A DNA stretch of 23,430 nucleotides, from positions 1-23,430 of the forward strand of contig JAPUKI010000124.1 of assembly GCA_027295745.1 (NCBI GenBank), written 5' to 3'. A program made the position numbers and the translations under genes. This stretch comes from Acidobacteriota bacterium. Lineage in GTDB: Bacteria; Acidobacteriota; UBA6911; RPQK01; JADFOI01. Under the pieces are notes generated by a model. It did no database searches. It saw only the letters and a list, made by a program, of their open reading frames with translations, and had not been told where the DNA came from. Of this stretch, positions 7,007 through 15,373 are shown piece after piece. Within the stretch, counting starts at the first letter, position 1. Each line of letters opens with the position of its first letter.

Positions 7007-8582
7007 GTTCAAGCAGAAGCTTCTAACTTTAATTATCGTCAGGCTTGTCCTGGTGAGTCTGGTGCTGGGGTTTGCAATCTTTGCCCTCTCCCAGCAAGTG
7101 TCTTCCTTTGAGTTCCTTCAGCCCTTCATCCTGGCTGTCTATGTGCTTTCGGTGGCCTATGTCCTGCTCTGGAAGTATACAGACCGGCTAAGTGCCATCT
7201 ACCACATTCAGTTTTTCTTCGATCTCATTCTGATCTCTTTGCTCATTTTTGTCTCGGGTGGAATCAACAGTCTCTTTACACCCTTTTACGTCCTCATCAT
7301 TGTCTACGCCAGCCTGCTGAAACATCGGGAAGGGGGCATCGTCGCTCTCACCTTGAGCATCACCTCCTATTCGGGTATCGTCCATCTTGGCTACCTGGGT
7401 TGGGTTCCCGGGGGGGCCGACATCGGACCCTATTCTTTAATCGTTTACCGAATCTCTTTGAATACACTTGGTTTCATGGGCGTTGCCATGCTGGGGATCT
7501 ATCTCTCTGAACGCCTGCAAAGTGCACGCCATGAATTGGGTACCGCAAAAATCGTTCACCAGAGTATCGTCGATAGTATCCGTGATGGACTGATCACTCT
7601 CGACTTGCCAGGTCGGATTACCTCCTGCAATCGCTCGGGCGAAGAAATCTGTGGATTCTCACAGCAGGAGTTGCTCTTACAGTCAATCTCCGAACTTTTC
7701 TCCGAGTCGGTATTACAGAGCATCCTCAAGAGCGATTTTGAGTTGAATCCACGAGCACTCCATATAGAATGCTGGTCCAGGGATAAGACAGGACAGCCAC
7801 TGTTTGTGGGATTGAGCTGTTCTCCCCTCTTTTCTCACGACCAGAGGCAGACAGGCTACATTCTCTCCGTACAGGATCTGACTGAAATCAAGAGGCGCGA
7901 AGAGGAGGTTCAACTTCAGGAGAAAATGGCTGCCATTGGAGAAATGGCAGCTGGACTGGCCCATGAGATTCGTAACCCACTCGGTTCCTTGTGGGGAAGT
8001 ATCCAGGTTCTGCAGTCCGAATTGCACTTATCTGACGAGAAAGCACGACTCATCAATATCATTCTCAGAGAGTGTAAGCGACTCAACAAGATCGTGGGTG
8101 ATTTTTTGGCCTATGCCGGACCCCGCTCGGGCAACCTGAAGCGAGTCGAACTTCTGTCTCTTGTCCAGGACACTGTAGATCTCTTTAAGCACAGTCCCGA
8201 ATTTCAGGGAGGGCACAGCATTGAGATCCTGCCTTCTCCCAAACCGCTTCGCTGTCTGGCTGATTCCGATCAGTTTCGACAGGTGATCTGGAACATCATC
8301 CAGAACGGTGTTCGGGCCATGCCCACAGGAGGCCAGCTCTCGATCCAGCTTCGTCAAGTGGATTCCCGAGCCCTGTTGAGTTTTCGCGATGAGGGGATAG
8401 GGATGAGTTCAAAGGAAAAGAAGGAGCTTTTCCAGCCCTTTCTCAGCGGTTTTAAGAAGGGAGCCGGACTGGGGATGGCCATCGTCTATCAGATCATTCA
8501 GCAGCATCACGGACAGATCGACATCCGCAGCGAGCGCAATTCCGGCACCACCATCGACATCTCGCTTCCCATAGAACATTGA
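6999..8582 (+). CDS. pilS: PilS-like membrane sensor histidine kinase
   Basis: A 527-residue sensor kinase, partner of the nearby PilR-type regulator. About six hydrophobic segments occupy residues 8-170, as in Pseudomonas PilS. A PAS domain follows (about 185-295, starting VHQSIVDSIRDGLITLD). The HisKA segment is MAAIGEMAAGLAHEIRNPLG with phospho-acceptor H322. The ATPase domain shows the N box (WNIIQNGVRAM, N436), the G1 box RDEGIGM (about 463-469) and the G2 box GAGLGMA (488-494). The GTG at 6999-7001 is the only start in this frame upstream of the first helix, and it overlaps the pilC stop. In characterised systems PilS senses membrane pilin and controls PilR phosphorylation; that role is inferred here from architecture and from pilA lying within 2 kb. 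Confidence 0.9.
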   Translation: MDEFKQKLLTLIIVRLVLVSLVLGFAIFALSQQVSSFEFLQPFILAVYVLSVAYVLLWKYTDRLSAIYHIQFFFDLILISLLIFVSGGINSLFTPFYVLIIVYASLLKHREGGIVALTLSITSYSGIVHLGYLGWVPGGADIGPYSLIVYRISLNTLGFMGVAMLGIYLSERLQSARHELGTAKIVHQSIVDSIRDGLITLDLPGRITSCNRSGEEICGFSQQELLLQSISELFSESVLQSILKSDFELNPRALHIECWSRDKTGQPLFVGLSCSPLFSHDQRQTGYILSVQDLTEIKRREEEVQLQEKMAAIGEMAAGLAHEIRNPLGSLWGSIQVLQSELHLSDEKARLINIILRECKRLNKIVGDFLAYAGPRSGNLKRVELLSLVQDTVDLFKHSPEFQGGHSIEILPSPKPLRCLADSDQFRQVIWNIIQNGVRAMPTGGQLSIQLRQVDSRALLSFRDEGIGMSSKEKKELFQPFLSGFKKGAGLGMAIVYQIIQQHHGQIDIRSERNSGTTIDISLPIEH

Positions 8583-8589
8583 TAAGAGA

Positions 8590-8743
8590 GAATCCAGAAT
8601 TCAGAAGTTAAGAGTCAGGAGATAGACTCCAAAGGCCAGAAGCCAGATAACTGAGAGATGACCAAGAACCACAGATCCGCTGACCCAGTGTCAAAAGGCA
8701 TTGAGGTTCTTCCTCCGACTTCTGGATTCTGAAGTCTGAATTC
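8590..8743. repeat. Degenerate heptamer-derived inverted segments between pilS and pilR
   Basis: The gap between the convergent pilS and pilR genes has no ORF. It holds degenerate copies of the CAGAATC/GATTCTG repeat family: 8590-8608 (GAATCCAGAATTCAGAAGT), and its approximate reverse complement at 8718-8743. The two could pair over about 110 bases. I see no T-rich intrinsic terminator for either gene. Confidence 0.5.
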
Positions 8744-8757
8744 CTTCTTATGCCTTC

Positions 8758-10185
8758 TTATCGGATTCTGGATTCTGGATTCTGGATTCTGAATTCTGAA
8801 TTCTGTCCCTTTTTTTTGATCCCCAGGGTCTCCACACGGTGCCTGAGAGAACGATAGGAGACCTTCAGAATCCCCGCTGCTCTGGTCTGATTGCCTTCCG
8901 CTAGTTCAAGAGCTTGTTCAACGATCTGCCGCTCAACCTTCTTCAGGTACCCCTCCAGATCCAAACCCTCGTCGACAGAAAAGCTGGGCAGGCCGAGCTC
9001 ATGAGCACCAACCTGCCCGCGCACTTTCTCAGGCAGTCTTTCCTTTTGAATAAACTCACTGGTCTCCAGAGTAGAGGCTCTTTCTATAACATTCTCCAAC
9101 TCTCTCACATTACCGGGCCAACTGTACTTCTCAAGGCAAGCTAATCCTTCCTCGGTCATTCCCTTGATCCTTCGACCCAACCGTTCATTGTATTTTTGGA
9201 TAAAGTGCCGCACCAAAGGAACGATGTCGGGCCTTCGGGCACGCAGAGGGGGGATGTGTATGGGAATGACAGCCAACCGATAGTAGAGATCCTCCCGAAA
9301 AGTCCCCGCTTCCACCCCCTTCTCCAGGTCTTGGTTGGTGGCCGCAATCAGGCGCGCATCGATGAAAATTTCATTGGTCCCCCCGATTCTTCGAATTTTC
9401 TTTTCTTGCAAGGCTCGCAGAATCTTGACCTGCATGGAGGGGGCCATTTCGCCCACTTCATCCAAGAACAGGGTTCCTCCAATGGCCGTTTCAAAGAGGC
9501 CCTTCTTGTCTTTCACAGCGCCTGTGAAAGACCCTTTCATGTATCCGAAAAGCTCAGACTCCAAAAGCGTCTCCGGGAACGCTCCACAGTTAATGGAGAC
9601 AAAAGGGAACTCTGGGCCAAGACTGGCCTGATGAATTGCCCGGGCCACGAGCTCCTTTCCTGTTCCGCTTTCACCTGAGATCAAGATAGTGGTGTCGGTC
9701 GGGGCAATGGTTCCGATGAGTTTATAGATCTCGAGCATGGCAGGAGAGGTACCAATCATTTCGTCCTCTTCGCTGCGCTGTCTCTCCAACACCCTGACCT
9801 GATGCTGCAGATCTCGAGCCAGGAGAGCATTTTTGATCAGGTTCTTCAACTCCTCCACCTGGAAGGGTTTGGTGATGTAATCAAATGCTCCCAGCTTCAG
9901 GGCTTCGATGGCCGTATCTGCAGACGCGTAAGCCGTCATGAAAATAAAGGGGATCTCCGGATCAATCTCTTTGGATGCCTTCAGCAATTCCAAACCATCC
10001 ATATCGGGCATCCTTAAATCTGAAATCACCAAATCAAAACCGGTCTTTTTTGAGAGCAGCTCCACTGCCTTTTGCCCTTCCTGAACACTGCTCACTGTAT
10101 ATCCTTCTTTGTCCAGGAGATACTCCAGAAATTCGAGCATGCTCTTCTCGTCATCTACAACCAGGATTTGCTCCACAGGCTTCAT
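8758..10185 (-). CDS. pilR: PilR-like sigma-54 response regulator (NtrC family)
   Basis: A 475-residue activator of sigma-54 RNA polymerase. The receiver domain (1-125) has acidic pocket D11/D12, phospho-acceptor D56 (DLVISDLRMPD), T84 and K106. The AAA+ domain (about 142-370) has Walker A GESGTGKE (171-178), Walker B GGTLFLDEVGE (about 236-246), and the sigma-contacting loop as GSFTGA (218-223) instead of the usual GAFTGA. The C-terminal Fis-type helix-turn-helix is GNQTRAAGILKVSYRSLRHRV. It sits between pilS and pilA, and both pilC and pilA have -24/-12 promoters, so these are its likely targets. Residues 461-475 (QNSEFRIQNPESRIR) are encoded by a heptamer array, so the original stop after the HTH appears replaced. 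No Shine-Dalgarno is visible before the ATG at 10183-10185. Confidence 0.93.
   Translation of the reverse strand: MKPVEQILVVDDEKSMLEFLEYLLDKEGYTVSSVQEGQKAVELLSKKTGFDLVISDLRMPDMDGLELLKASKEIDPEIPFIFMTAYASADTAIEALKLGAFDYITKPFQVEELKNLIKNALLARDLQHQVRVLERQRSEEDEMIGTSPAMLEIYKLIGTIAPTDTTILISGESGTGKELVARAIHQASLGPEFPFVSINCGAFPETLLESELFGYMKGSFTGAVKDKKGLFETAIGGTLFLDEVGEMAPSMQVKILRALQEKKIRRIGGTNEIFIDARLIAATNQDLEKGVEAGTFREDLYYRLAVIPIHIPPLRARRPDIVPLVRHFIQKYNERLGRRIKGMTEEGLACLEKYSWPGNVRELENVIERASTLETSEFIQKERLPEKVRGQVGAHELGLPSFSVDEGLDLEGYLKKVERQIVEQALELAEGNQTRAAGILKVSYRSLRHRVETLGIKKKGQNSEFRIQNPESRIR
8764..8805. repeat. Tandem heptamer array, six units, encoding the PilR C-terminus
   Basis: GATTCTG four times, then AATTCTG twice. 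On the minus strand it is open in all three frames and encodes the QNSEFRIQNPESRI tail of PilR. The stop TAA lies just beyond it at 8758-8760. Confidence 0.93.
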
Positions 10186-10292
10186 TATAATGAATAATGC
10201 ATGGCTTGACCCTTTTCGTCAGTCCAATTGACAGAGAACGTCCAACTCGGGCTTGCACAGGGAAGGGGTGCCCGGGCACATAAAACACTAGA

Positions 10293-10321
10293 ACTATAGT
10301 AATATCAAGTATTTAGGTAAA
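10293..10321 (-). promoter_or_regulatory. Possible sigma-70-type promoter of pilR
   Basis: On the minus strand TTTACC (10316-10321) and TATAGT (10293-10298) are spaced by 17 bases, matching 4/6 and 5/6 consensus positions. The leader would be about 100 bases. It lies just upstream of the pilA sigma-54 promoter, so the two divergent promoters are closely placed. This stretch is A+T rich, so chance matches are easy. Confidence 0.35.
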
Positions 10322-10343
10322 ATATGTGCCGTTCACAACTTTT

Positions 10344-10359
10344 TGGCACAGCTATTGCT
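10344..10359 (+). promoter_or_regulatory. Sigma-54 promoter of pilA
   Basis: TGGCACA-N4-TTGCT, with GG (10345-10346) and GC (10357-10358) exactly ten bases apart. It is the same element as at pilC. Transcription should start near 10370, about 22 bases before the pilA ATG. Candidate PilR half-sites TTGACC (10206-10211) and TTGACA (10228-10233) lie about 110-140 bases upstream, a usual enhancer distance. Confidence 0.92.
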
Positions 10360-10391
10360 TGTTAACCGCTCTAGAAAGGAGGAATCAACTT

Positions 10392-10835
10392 ATGAGAAAC
10401 GAAAAAGGATTTTCATTAATCGAATTGCTCATCGTCGTAGCGATCATTGGAATCATTGCGGCTATTGCAGTTCCCAATCTGTTGCAGTCCAAGGCCGCAG
10501 CCAATGAAGCTTCGGCGATCAGTGCGGTGCGGAACCTTGTGACCTCAGAAATCACTTACTCGGCGACCCTGGGCTCAGGAAGCTATGCTGACAGTTTGGA
10601 TGTTCTGGGACCAAACAACGCTAGGCTGATTGACAGCGTGCTGGCAGCCGGAACCAAGGACGGGTATATCTTCGCAGTGACAAGTACCTCGAATTCAACC
10701 TTCGAAATCACTGCCGGCCCGATATCGCTCGGTTCGACAGGGAGTCGCTACTTCTTTGCTGATGAGTCTGGTGTCATCCGTTACGCAACGGGCAGTGGCC
10801 CTGCCGATGTCGCTGATAACCCATTAGGCATGTAG
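10392..10835 (+). CDS. pilA: Type IV major pilin PilA (class III leader peptide)
   Basis: A 147-residue prepilin. The short positive leader MRNEKG is cleaved before F by PilD, giving mature FSLIELLIVVAIIGIIAAIA with the conserved Glu at mature position 5. The start ATG at 10392 follows a perfect AGGAGG (10377-10382) at nine bases; the frame is open further upstream but has no leader-like sequence there. The head domain ends TGSRYFFADESGVIRYATGSG, a tail style I associate with acidobacterial and similar pilins. There are no cysteines, so no disulfide loop. This is the single gene of its transcription unit, with a sigma-54 promoter before it and a strong hairpin terminator 35 bases after it. 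A minor pilin or GspG-like pseudopilin is possible, but the promoter and PilR context favour the major pilin. Confidence 0.93.
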   Translation: MRNEKGFSLIELLIVVAIIGIIAAIAVPNLLQSKAAANEASAISAVRNLVTSEITYSATLGSGSYADSLDVLGPNNARLIDSVLAAGTKDGYIFAVTSTSNSTFEITAGPISLGSTGSRYFFADESGVIRYATGSGPADVADNPLGM

Positions 10836-10869
10836 ACTTGTCCAGCCAAGTTCGCACACCCCCCCCCAA

Positions 10870-10908
10870 AAGGGCAACCTCAACCCCTTATGCAGGTTGC
10901 CCTTCTTT
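10870..10908 (+). terminator. Intrinsic terminator of pilA, possibly bidirectional
   Basis: AAGGGCAACCT (10870-10880) and AGGTTGCCCTT (10894-10904) form an 11-bp perfect stem with a 13-base loop, followed by TTCTTT. On the minus strand the same stem is followed by TTTT, so it may also catch transcripts running past rpoC. Confidence 0.85.
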
Positions 10909-10920
10909 CCTCACCGGAAA

Positions 10921-10941
10921 ACAACTGACAATAGACAATAG
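10921..10941. repeat. Heptamer array, three units
   Basis: ACAACTG, ACAATAG, ACAATAG directly after the pilA terminator. The bases to about 11030 contain more decayed pieces of the same kind (for example CTTCTGGATTCCGG) and no gene. Confidence 0.75.
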
Positions 10942-11045
10942 AAAGGCTGTCAAGAAGCACTAAGCTTCTGACCTCCGGCTTCTGGATTCCGGTCCGTAGT
11001 CTTTTGAGGGTGTCGCAAAAGGCGTCTTGACCTTGATTAAGGCAG

Positions 11046-11122
11046 GTAGGGGCGCACAGCCGTGCGCCCACAAGCCTTTGTTTATCAAGGATTTATAGGG
11101 GCGCACGGCTGTGCGCCCCTAC
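11046..11122. repeat. Inverted pair of GTAG-headed REP-like palindromes
   Basis: REP 1 (11046-11069, plus) is GTAG followed by the 8-bp stem GGGCGCAC, loop AGCC and stem GTGCGCCC. REP 2 (11099-11122) is the identical 24-base unit on the minus strand. A 29-base spacer separates them. Flanking CCTTGAT (11031-11037) and ATCAAGG (11084-11090), plus AAGGC/GCCTT, form an outer stem around REP 1. GTAG at the foot of a hairpin is the hallmark of REP elements mobilised by RAYT (TnpA-REP) transposases, and an inverted pair is the usual BIME layout. No RAYT gene is in the window. It lies between convergent pilA and rpoC and may aid termination. Confidence 0.82.
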
Positions 11123-11141
11123 TCAAGAAACCTGGGTCTGC

Positions 11142-11192
11142 TGTCAGGTGTCAGGTGACAGCTGTCAGGTGTCAGCTGTTCAGGTGGTCAGC
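11142..11192. repeat. Heptamer array spanning the rpoC stop codon
   Basis: Units TGTCAGG, TGTCAGG, TGACAGC, TGTCAGG, TGTCAGC, then two 8-base units with one extra base (TGTTCAGG, TGGTCAGC). The rpoC TGA (11180-11182) and its last codons L-T-T lie inside it. A 12-base palindrome TGACAGCTGTCA is at 11156-11167. Confidence 0.85.
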
Positions 11193-14100
11193 TCTTTTTT
11201 CATGAGGTCTCTGGGCGCTTCTGTCTTTAGCAATGCTTCCAGCTTCAGGGGTTCTTCTTCTTTTGGTTCCTCAAAGACAGCCTGAACCTCGACGTTGCGA
11301 TAGTATTCCAGACCCGTGCCGGCTGGAATCAACCGACCCATGATGACGTTTTCTTTCAATCCCTGCAGATAGTCAATCTTTCCGCTGATGGCCGCTTCGG
11401 TCAACACGCGAGTTGTTTCCTGGAATGAGGCAGCCGAGATGAAGGAATCGGTACTCAAGGAGGCCTTCGTAATCCCCAGCAGCAGCGGAACTCCCGTAGC
11501 CGGCTTTCCTTCCTCTGCCTGAATCCGCTCGTTTTCCTCCTGGAACAGGAACTTGTCTACTTGCTCCTCCAACAAAAACCCCGTATCGCCCACATCTTCA
11601 ACCTTAATCCACCGCATCATCTGGCGGACAATCACCTCGATATGTTTGTCATTGATGTTGACTCCCTGGAGCCGATAGACCTCCTGGATCTCGTTGACCA
11701 GATAGCGCCGCAGTTCCTTCTCTCCCAGCACCCGCAGAATATCGTGAGGATTGCGGGGCCCATCCATTAAGGCCTCACCAGACTTTACATATTCCTTTTC
11801 CTGGACATTCACATGCACTCCCCGAGGCAAGAGATACTCTGCCTTGGTCTGACTCGCTTCATCTTCCACAATAATCTTTCGCTGACCTCTGCTGACCCCT
11901 CCATAGCTAACCACCCCGTCGATCTCCGTAATCACGGCCGGCTCTTTGGGCTTGCGGGCTTCAAAAAGCTCCACCACACGCGGCAAGCCGCCCGTGATGT
12001 CCTTGGTCTTGGTGGTTTCTCTGGGAATCTTGGCGAGAATGTCCCCGGGAAAGACCTCATCCCCAGCATCGATCATCAGGTGGGCTTTGGAAGGAATCAT
12101 GTAAGACTTGACAATTTTGCCCTTCTTGTCCTTGATTTGGATCTGCGGCTGGCGCTTCTCATCAGGGAAATCGATAATGACCTGCCGAGCAAGACCCGTC
12201 ACTTCATCGACTTCCTCCTTCATGGTGACGCCTTCCACGATGTCCTGGAGGACCACGGTGCCCCCACCCTCGGTGAGGATTGCGAAAGTAAAGGGATCCC
12301 ATTCCAGAAGTTTCTGTCCAGGCTTGATCTTTTTGCCCTCCTTGACCATCAGCCTGGCACCATAGATCACCGAATAGCGTTCCTTTTCTCGGCCTTTATC
12401 ATCCAGAACAATGAGACTTCCAGTTCGGTTCATAACCACCAGGAGGCCTTCTTTATCGGTGACCGTCTGGATATTCAAGAAATGAACGACACCTTCGGTC
12501 CTCGCTTCGACGGTGGACTCCTCCTCGATTCGGCTGGCAGTACCTCCAATGTGAAACGTTCTCATGGTGAGCTGAGTCCCGGGTTCTCCAATGGATTGAG
12601 CCGCCAGAACTCCCACGGCCTCGCCCATCTCTACCATCACGCCCGAGGCCAGGTTCCGGCCGTAGCACATTCGGCACAGGCCTCGCTTGCACTTACAGGT
12701 TAAGACGGAGCGGATCAGGATCTTTTCAATACCGGCTTCCTGAATGGAAGCGGAGGTATCGTCGTCAATCTCCTGATTGATGTCTACCAGCGTATCTCCG
12801 GTAAACGGATCGATCACCTTTTCCAGTGCCACGCGTCCAACGATGCGATCCCCCAGCCCTTCAATGATTTCACCGCCCTCCACCAAGGCTGTCACCTCAA
12901 GTCCATCCAAGGTCTGGCAGTCTTCTTTGGTGATAATCACGTCTTGAGCCACATCCACGAGGCGACGGGTGAGATAGCCTGAATCAGCGGTTTTAAGAGC
13001 CGTGTCGGCCAGACCCTTTCGGGCTCCGTGGGTAGAGATAAAGTATTGTAAAACCCCCAGGCCTTCGCGGAAATTCGCTGTAATCGGCGTCTCAATAATT
13101 TCACCCGAAGGCTTGGCCATGAGTCCCCGCATACCCGCCAACTGGCGAATCTGCTGCTTGCTGCCACGGGCACCTGAGTCGGCCATGACGTAAACTGAGT
13201 TGAGCTCCTGGTTGGCTCCCTTCATGAGTGCCATTGCCTCAAACATCTCGTCGGCGATCTCCTCGGTCACATCTGACCAGATTGCCACCACTTTGTTGTA
13301 GCGTTCCCCATTGGTGATAGCACCATCCAAATACTGCTGTTCCACTTCAATCACTTCCTGTCGAGCTGCCTCTACCAGTTCTTCCTTATTCTCAGGGATG
13401 ATGAGGTCATCAATGCTAATGGTGAAGCCAGCCTTGGTTGCATAGAGAAAGCCTAAATCCTTCAGTTTATCCAACATGGGAACTGCGGTCTCAAGTCCGT
13501 ACTCCAGGTAGCAAAGATTGACGAGCTGTTGAAGCCCCTTTTTCTTGAACAAACCGTTGATGTATGGCATTTCTTCGGGAAGATGGTCGTTAAAAATGAC
13601 TCTTCCTACGGTGGTCTTAATCAGTTGGTTGTGAACGAGCTGCACATCCGCATGCAGCAAAGCCTGGTTATCGTATTGCTGGGAAAGATCAATCAGTTCT
13701 CCCGAGTAACGCAAGAAGATGGGAGTGAGCAGCTCCACTTCTTTTGCCTCCAAGGCGTGGTAAATTTCCTCTGCGTTTGGAAAGCAACGTCCTTCACCTT
13801 TGGCCCCTGGGCGATCGGTGGTCAAGTAATAGCAACCCAGGACAATATCTTGAGTGGGCACCGCCACGGGCTGTCCATTGGCGGGTGAGAGGACATTGTG
13901 GGTAGCCAACATCAAGACCGACGCTTCAATCTGTGATTCCTGAGAGAGGGGGACGTGCACGGCCATCTGATCACCGTCGAAATCCGCGTTAAAAGCGGTG
14001 CACACCAGGGGATGGATCTTGATAGCCCTTCCCTCCACGAGAACCGGCTCAAAGGCCTGGATACCGAGTCGATGCAGCGTGGGGGCCCGGTTTAAAAGGA

Positions 14101-15367
14101 CCGGATGCTGCTGGATCACCTCTTCCAGAATGTCCCACACCACTGGCTCTTGGTTTTCCACCATCTCCTTGGCACCTTTGATGGTGGTAGCATAGCCTTC
14201 CTTTTCCAGGCGATTGTAGATAAAGGGTTTAAACAGCTCGAGTGCCATAATTTTGGGCAGACCGCACTGATTGAGTTTCAGCTCCGGGCCCACCACGATA
14301 ACTGAACGACCCGAATAATCCACGCGCTTGCCCAGGAGGTTTTGGCGAAACCGACCCTGTTTTCCTTTCAAAGTATCTGACAGTGATTTCAGGGGGCGAT
14401 TTTTCGCACCCCGCAAGACTCTTCCCCGCCGACCGTTGTCGAACAAGGCATCTACGGCTTCCTGAAGCATCCGCTTCTCATTTCGAATGATGACCTCCGG
14501 TGCACGCAGGTCCATGAGCTTTTTCAAGCGATTGTTCCGATTAATCACTCGCCGGTACAGGTCATTGAGATCGGAAGTCGCAAAGCGCCCTCCATCCAGG
14601 GGCACCAGCGGTCGCAACTCGGGAGGAATCACTGGGATGACATCCAGAATCATCCACTCAGCTTGGTTTCCGGACTTCCGGAATGCATCCACCACCTTCA
14701 ACCGCTTGGCATACTTCAGGCGCTTGAGTTGTGAAGTTTCATTTTTCATGCGGAAACGCAGATCGATGGAGAGGGAATCCACATCGACGTTGCGCACCAA
14801 TCCTTTGATCGTTTCCGCCCCCATTCCAGCCTCAAACTGGCCTGGGTACTCTGCTTGCAGAGCTCGATATTTCTCTTCCGTCAGCAGTTCTTTTTCTTTG
14901 ACCGGTGCTTCCCCGGGATCAATGACGACGTACGCTTCAAAGTAGAGGATCCGCTCCAAGTTGCGCAGGGACAAGTCGAGAAGATGCCCGATTCGGCTGG
15001 GAAGTCCCTTAAAAAACCACACATGGGAGCAGGGAGTGGCCAATTCCACGTGGCCCAAACGCTCCCGACGGACTTTGGAAAGGGTAACCTCCACACCGCA
15101 CTTGTCACAGATCACCCCCCGGTGCTTCATGCGTTTGTATTTCCCACAAAGGCATTCCCAATCCGTGACCGGACCGAAAATACGAGCACAGAAAAGCCCA
15201 TCGCGCTCTGGCTTGAAAGTACGGTAATTGATCGTCTCCGGCTTGGTGACTTCACCGCTGGACCAGGAGCGAATCTTCTCCGGAGAAGCCAAGCCAATCC
15301 GGATCGCTTCAAAGTTCTTCAAGAGCTGAGATTTGTCAAGATCACGAAAGAGTCTCAAGCTATTCAC
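11180..15367 (-). CDS. rpoC: RNA polymerase beta-prime subunit
   Basis: A 1395-residue beta-prime subunit of RNA polymerase, close to the usual bacterial length. The N-terminal zinc ribbon has C72-x-C74-x12-C87-x2-C90. The catalytic NADFDGD is at 460-466, with D462, D464 and D466 chelating the active-site Mg. The second zinc site is C817, C891, C898, C901, close to E. coli numbering. Bridge helix and trigger loop blocks ([15 protein letters not shown]..., [14 protein letters not shown] [12 protein letters not shown]) are intact. There is no very large insertion in the trigger loop. The GTG start at 15365-15367 lies six bases after the rpoB stop. The C-terminal L-T-T and stop come from heptamer repeat sequence, so the extreme tail is not family sequence. 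Antisense open frames across it are shadows. Confidence 0.98.
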   Translation of the reverse strand: MNSLRLFRDLDKSQLLKNFEAIRIGLASPEKIRSWSSGEVTKPETINYRTFKPERDGLFCARIFGPVTDWECLCGKYKRMKHRGVICDKCGVEVTLSKVRRERLGHVELATPCSHVWFFKGLPSRIGHLLDLSLRNLERILYFEAYVVIDPGEAPVKEKELLTEEKYRALQAEYPGQFEAGMGAETIKGLVRNVDVDSLSIDLRFRMKNETSQLKRLKYAKRLKVVDAFRKSGNQAEWMILDVIPVIPPELRPLVPLDGGRFATSDLNDLYRRVINRNNRLKKLMDLRAPEVIIRNEKRMLQEAVDALFDNGRRGRVLRGAKNRPLKSLSDTLKGKQGRFRQNLLGKRVDYSGRSVIVVGPELKLNQCGLPKIMALELFKPFIYNRLEKEGYATTIKGAKEMVENQEPVVWDILEEVIQQHPVLLNRAPTLHRLGIQAFEPVLVEGRAIKIHPLVCTAFNADFDGDQMAVHVPLSQESQIEASVLMLATHNVLSPANGQPVAVPTQDIVLGCYYLTTDRPGAKGEGRCFPNAEEIYHALEAKEVELLTPIFLRYSGELIDLSQQYDNQALLHADVQLVHNQLIKTTVGRVIFNDHLPEEMPYINGLFKKKGLQQLVNLCYLEYGLETAVPMLDKLKDLGFLYATKAGFTISIDDLIIPENKEELVEAARQEVIEVEQQYLDGAITNGERYNKVVAIWSDVTEEIADEMFEAMALMKGANQELNSVYVMADSGARGSKQQIRQLAGMRGLMAKPSGEIIETPITANFREGLGVLQYFISTHGARKGLADTALKTADSGYLTRRLVDVAQDVIITKEDCQTLDGLEVTALVEGGEIIEGLGDRIVGRVALEKVIDPFTGDTLVDINQEIDDDTSASIQEAGIEKILIRSVLTCKCKRGLCRMCYGRNLASGVMVEMGEAVGVLAAQSIGEPGTQLTMRTFHIGGTASRIEEESTVEARTEGVVHFLNIQTVTDKEGLLVVMNRTGSLIVLDDKGREKERYSVIYGARLMVKEGKKIKPGQKLLEWDPFTFAILTEGGGTVVLQDIVEGVTMKEEVDEVTGLARQVIIDFPDEKRQPQIQIKDKKGKIVKSYMIPSKAHLMIDAGDEVFPGDILAKIPRETTKTKDITGGLPRVVELFEARKPKEPAVITEIDGVVSYGGVSRGQRKIIVEDEASQTKAEYLLPRGVHVNVQEKEYVKSGEALMDGPRNPHDILRVLGEKELRRYLVNEIQEVYRLQGVNINDKHIEVIVRQMMRWIKVEDVGDTGFLLEEQVDKFLFQEENERIQAEEGKPATGVPLLLGITKASLSTDSFISAASFQETTRVLTEAAISGKIDYLQGLKENVIMGRLIPAGTGLEYYRNVEVQAVFEEPKEEEPLKLEALLKTEAPRDLMKKELTT

Positions 15368-15373
15368 CTACTT

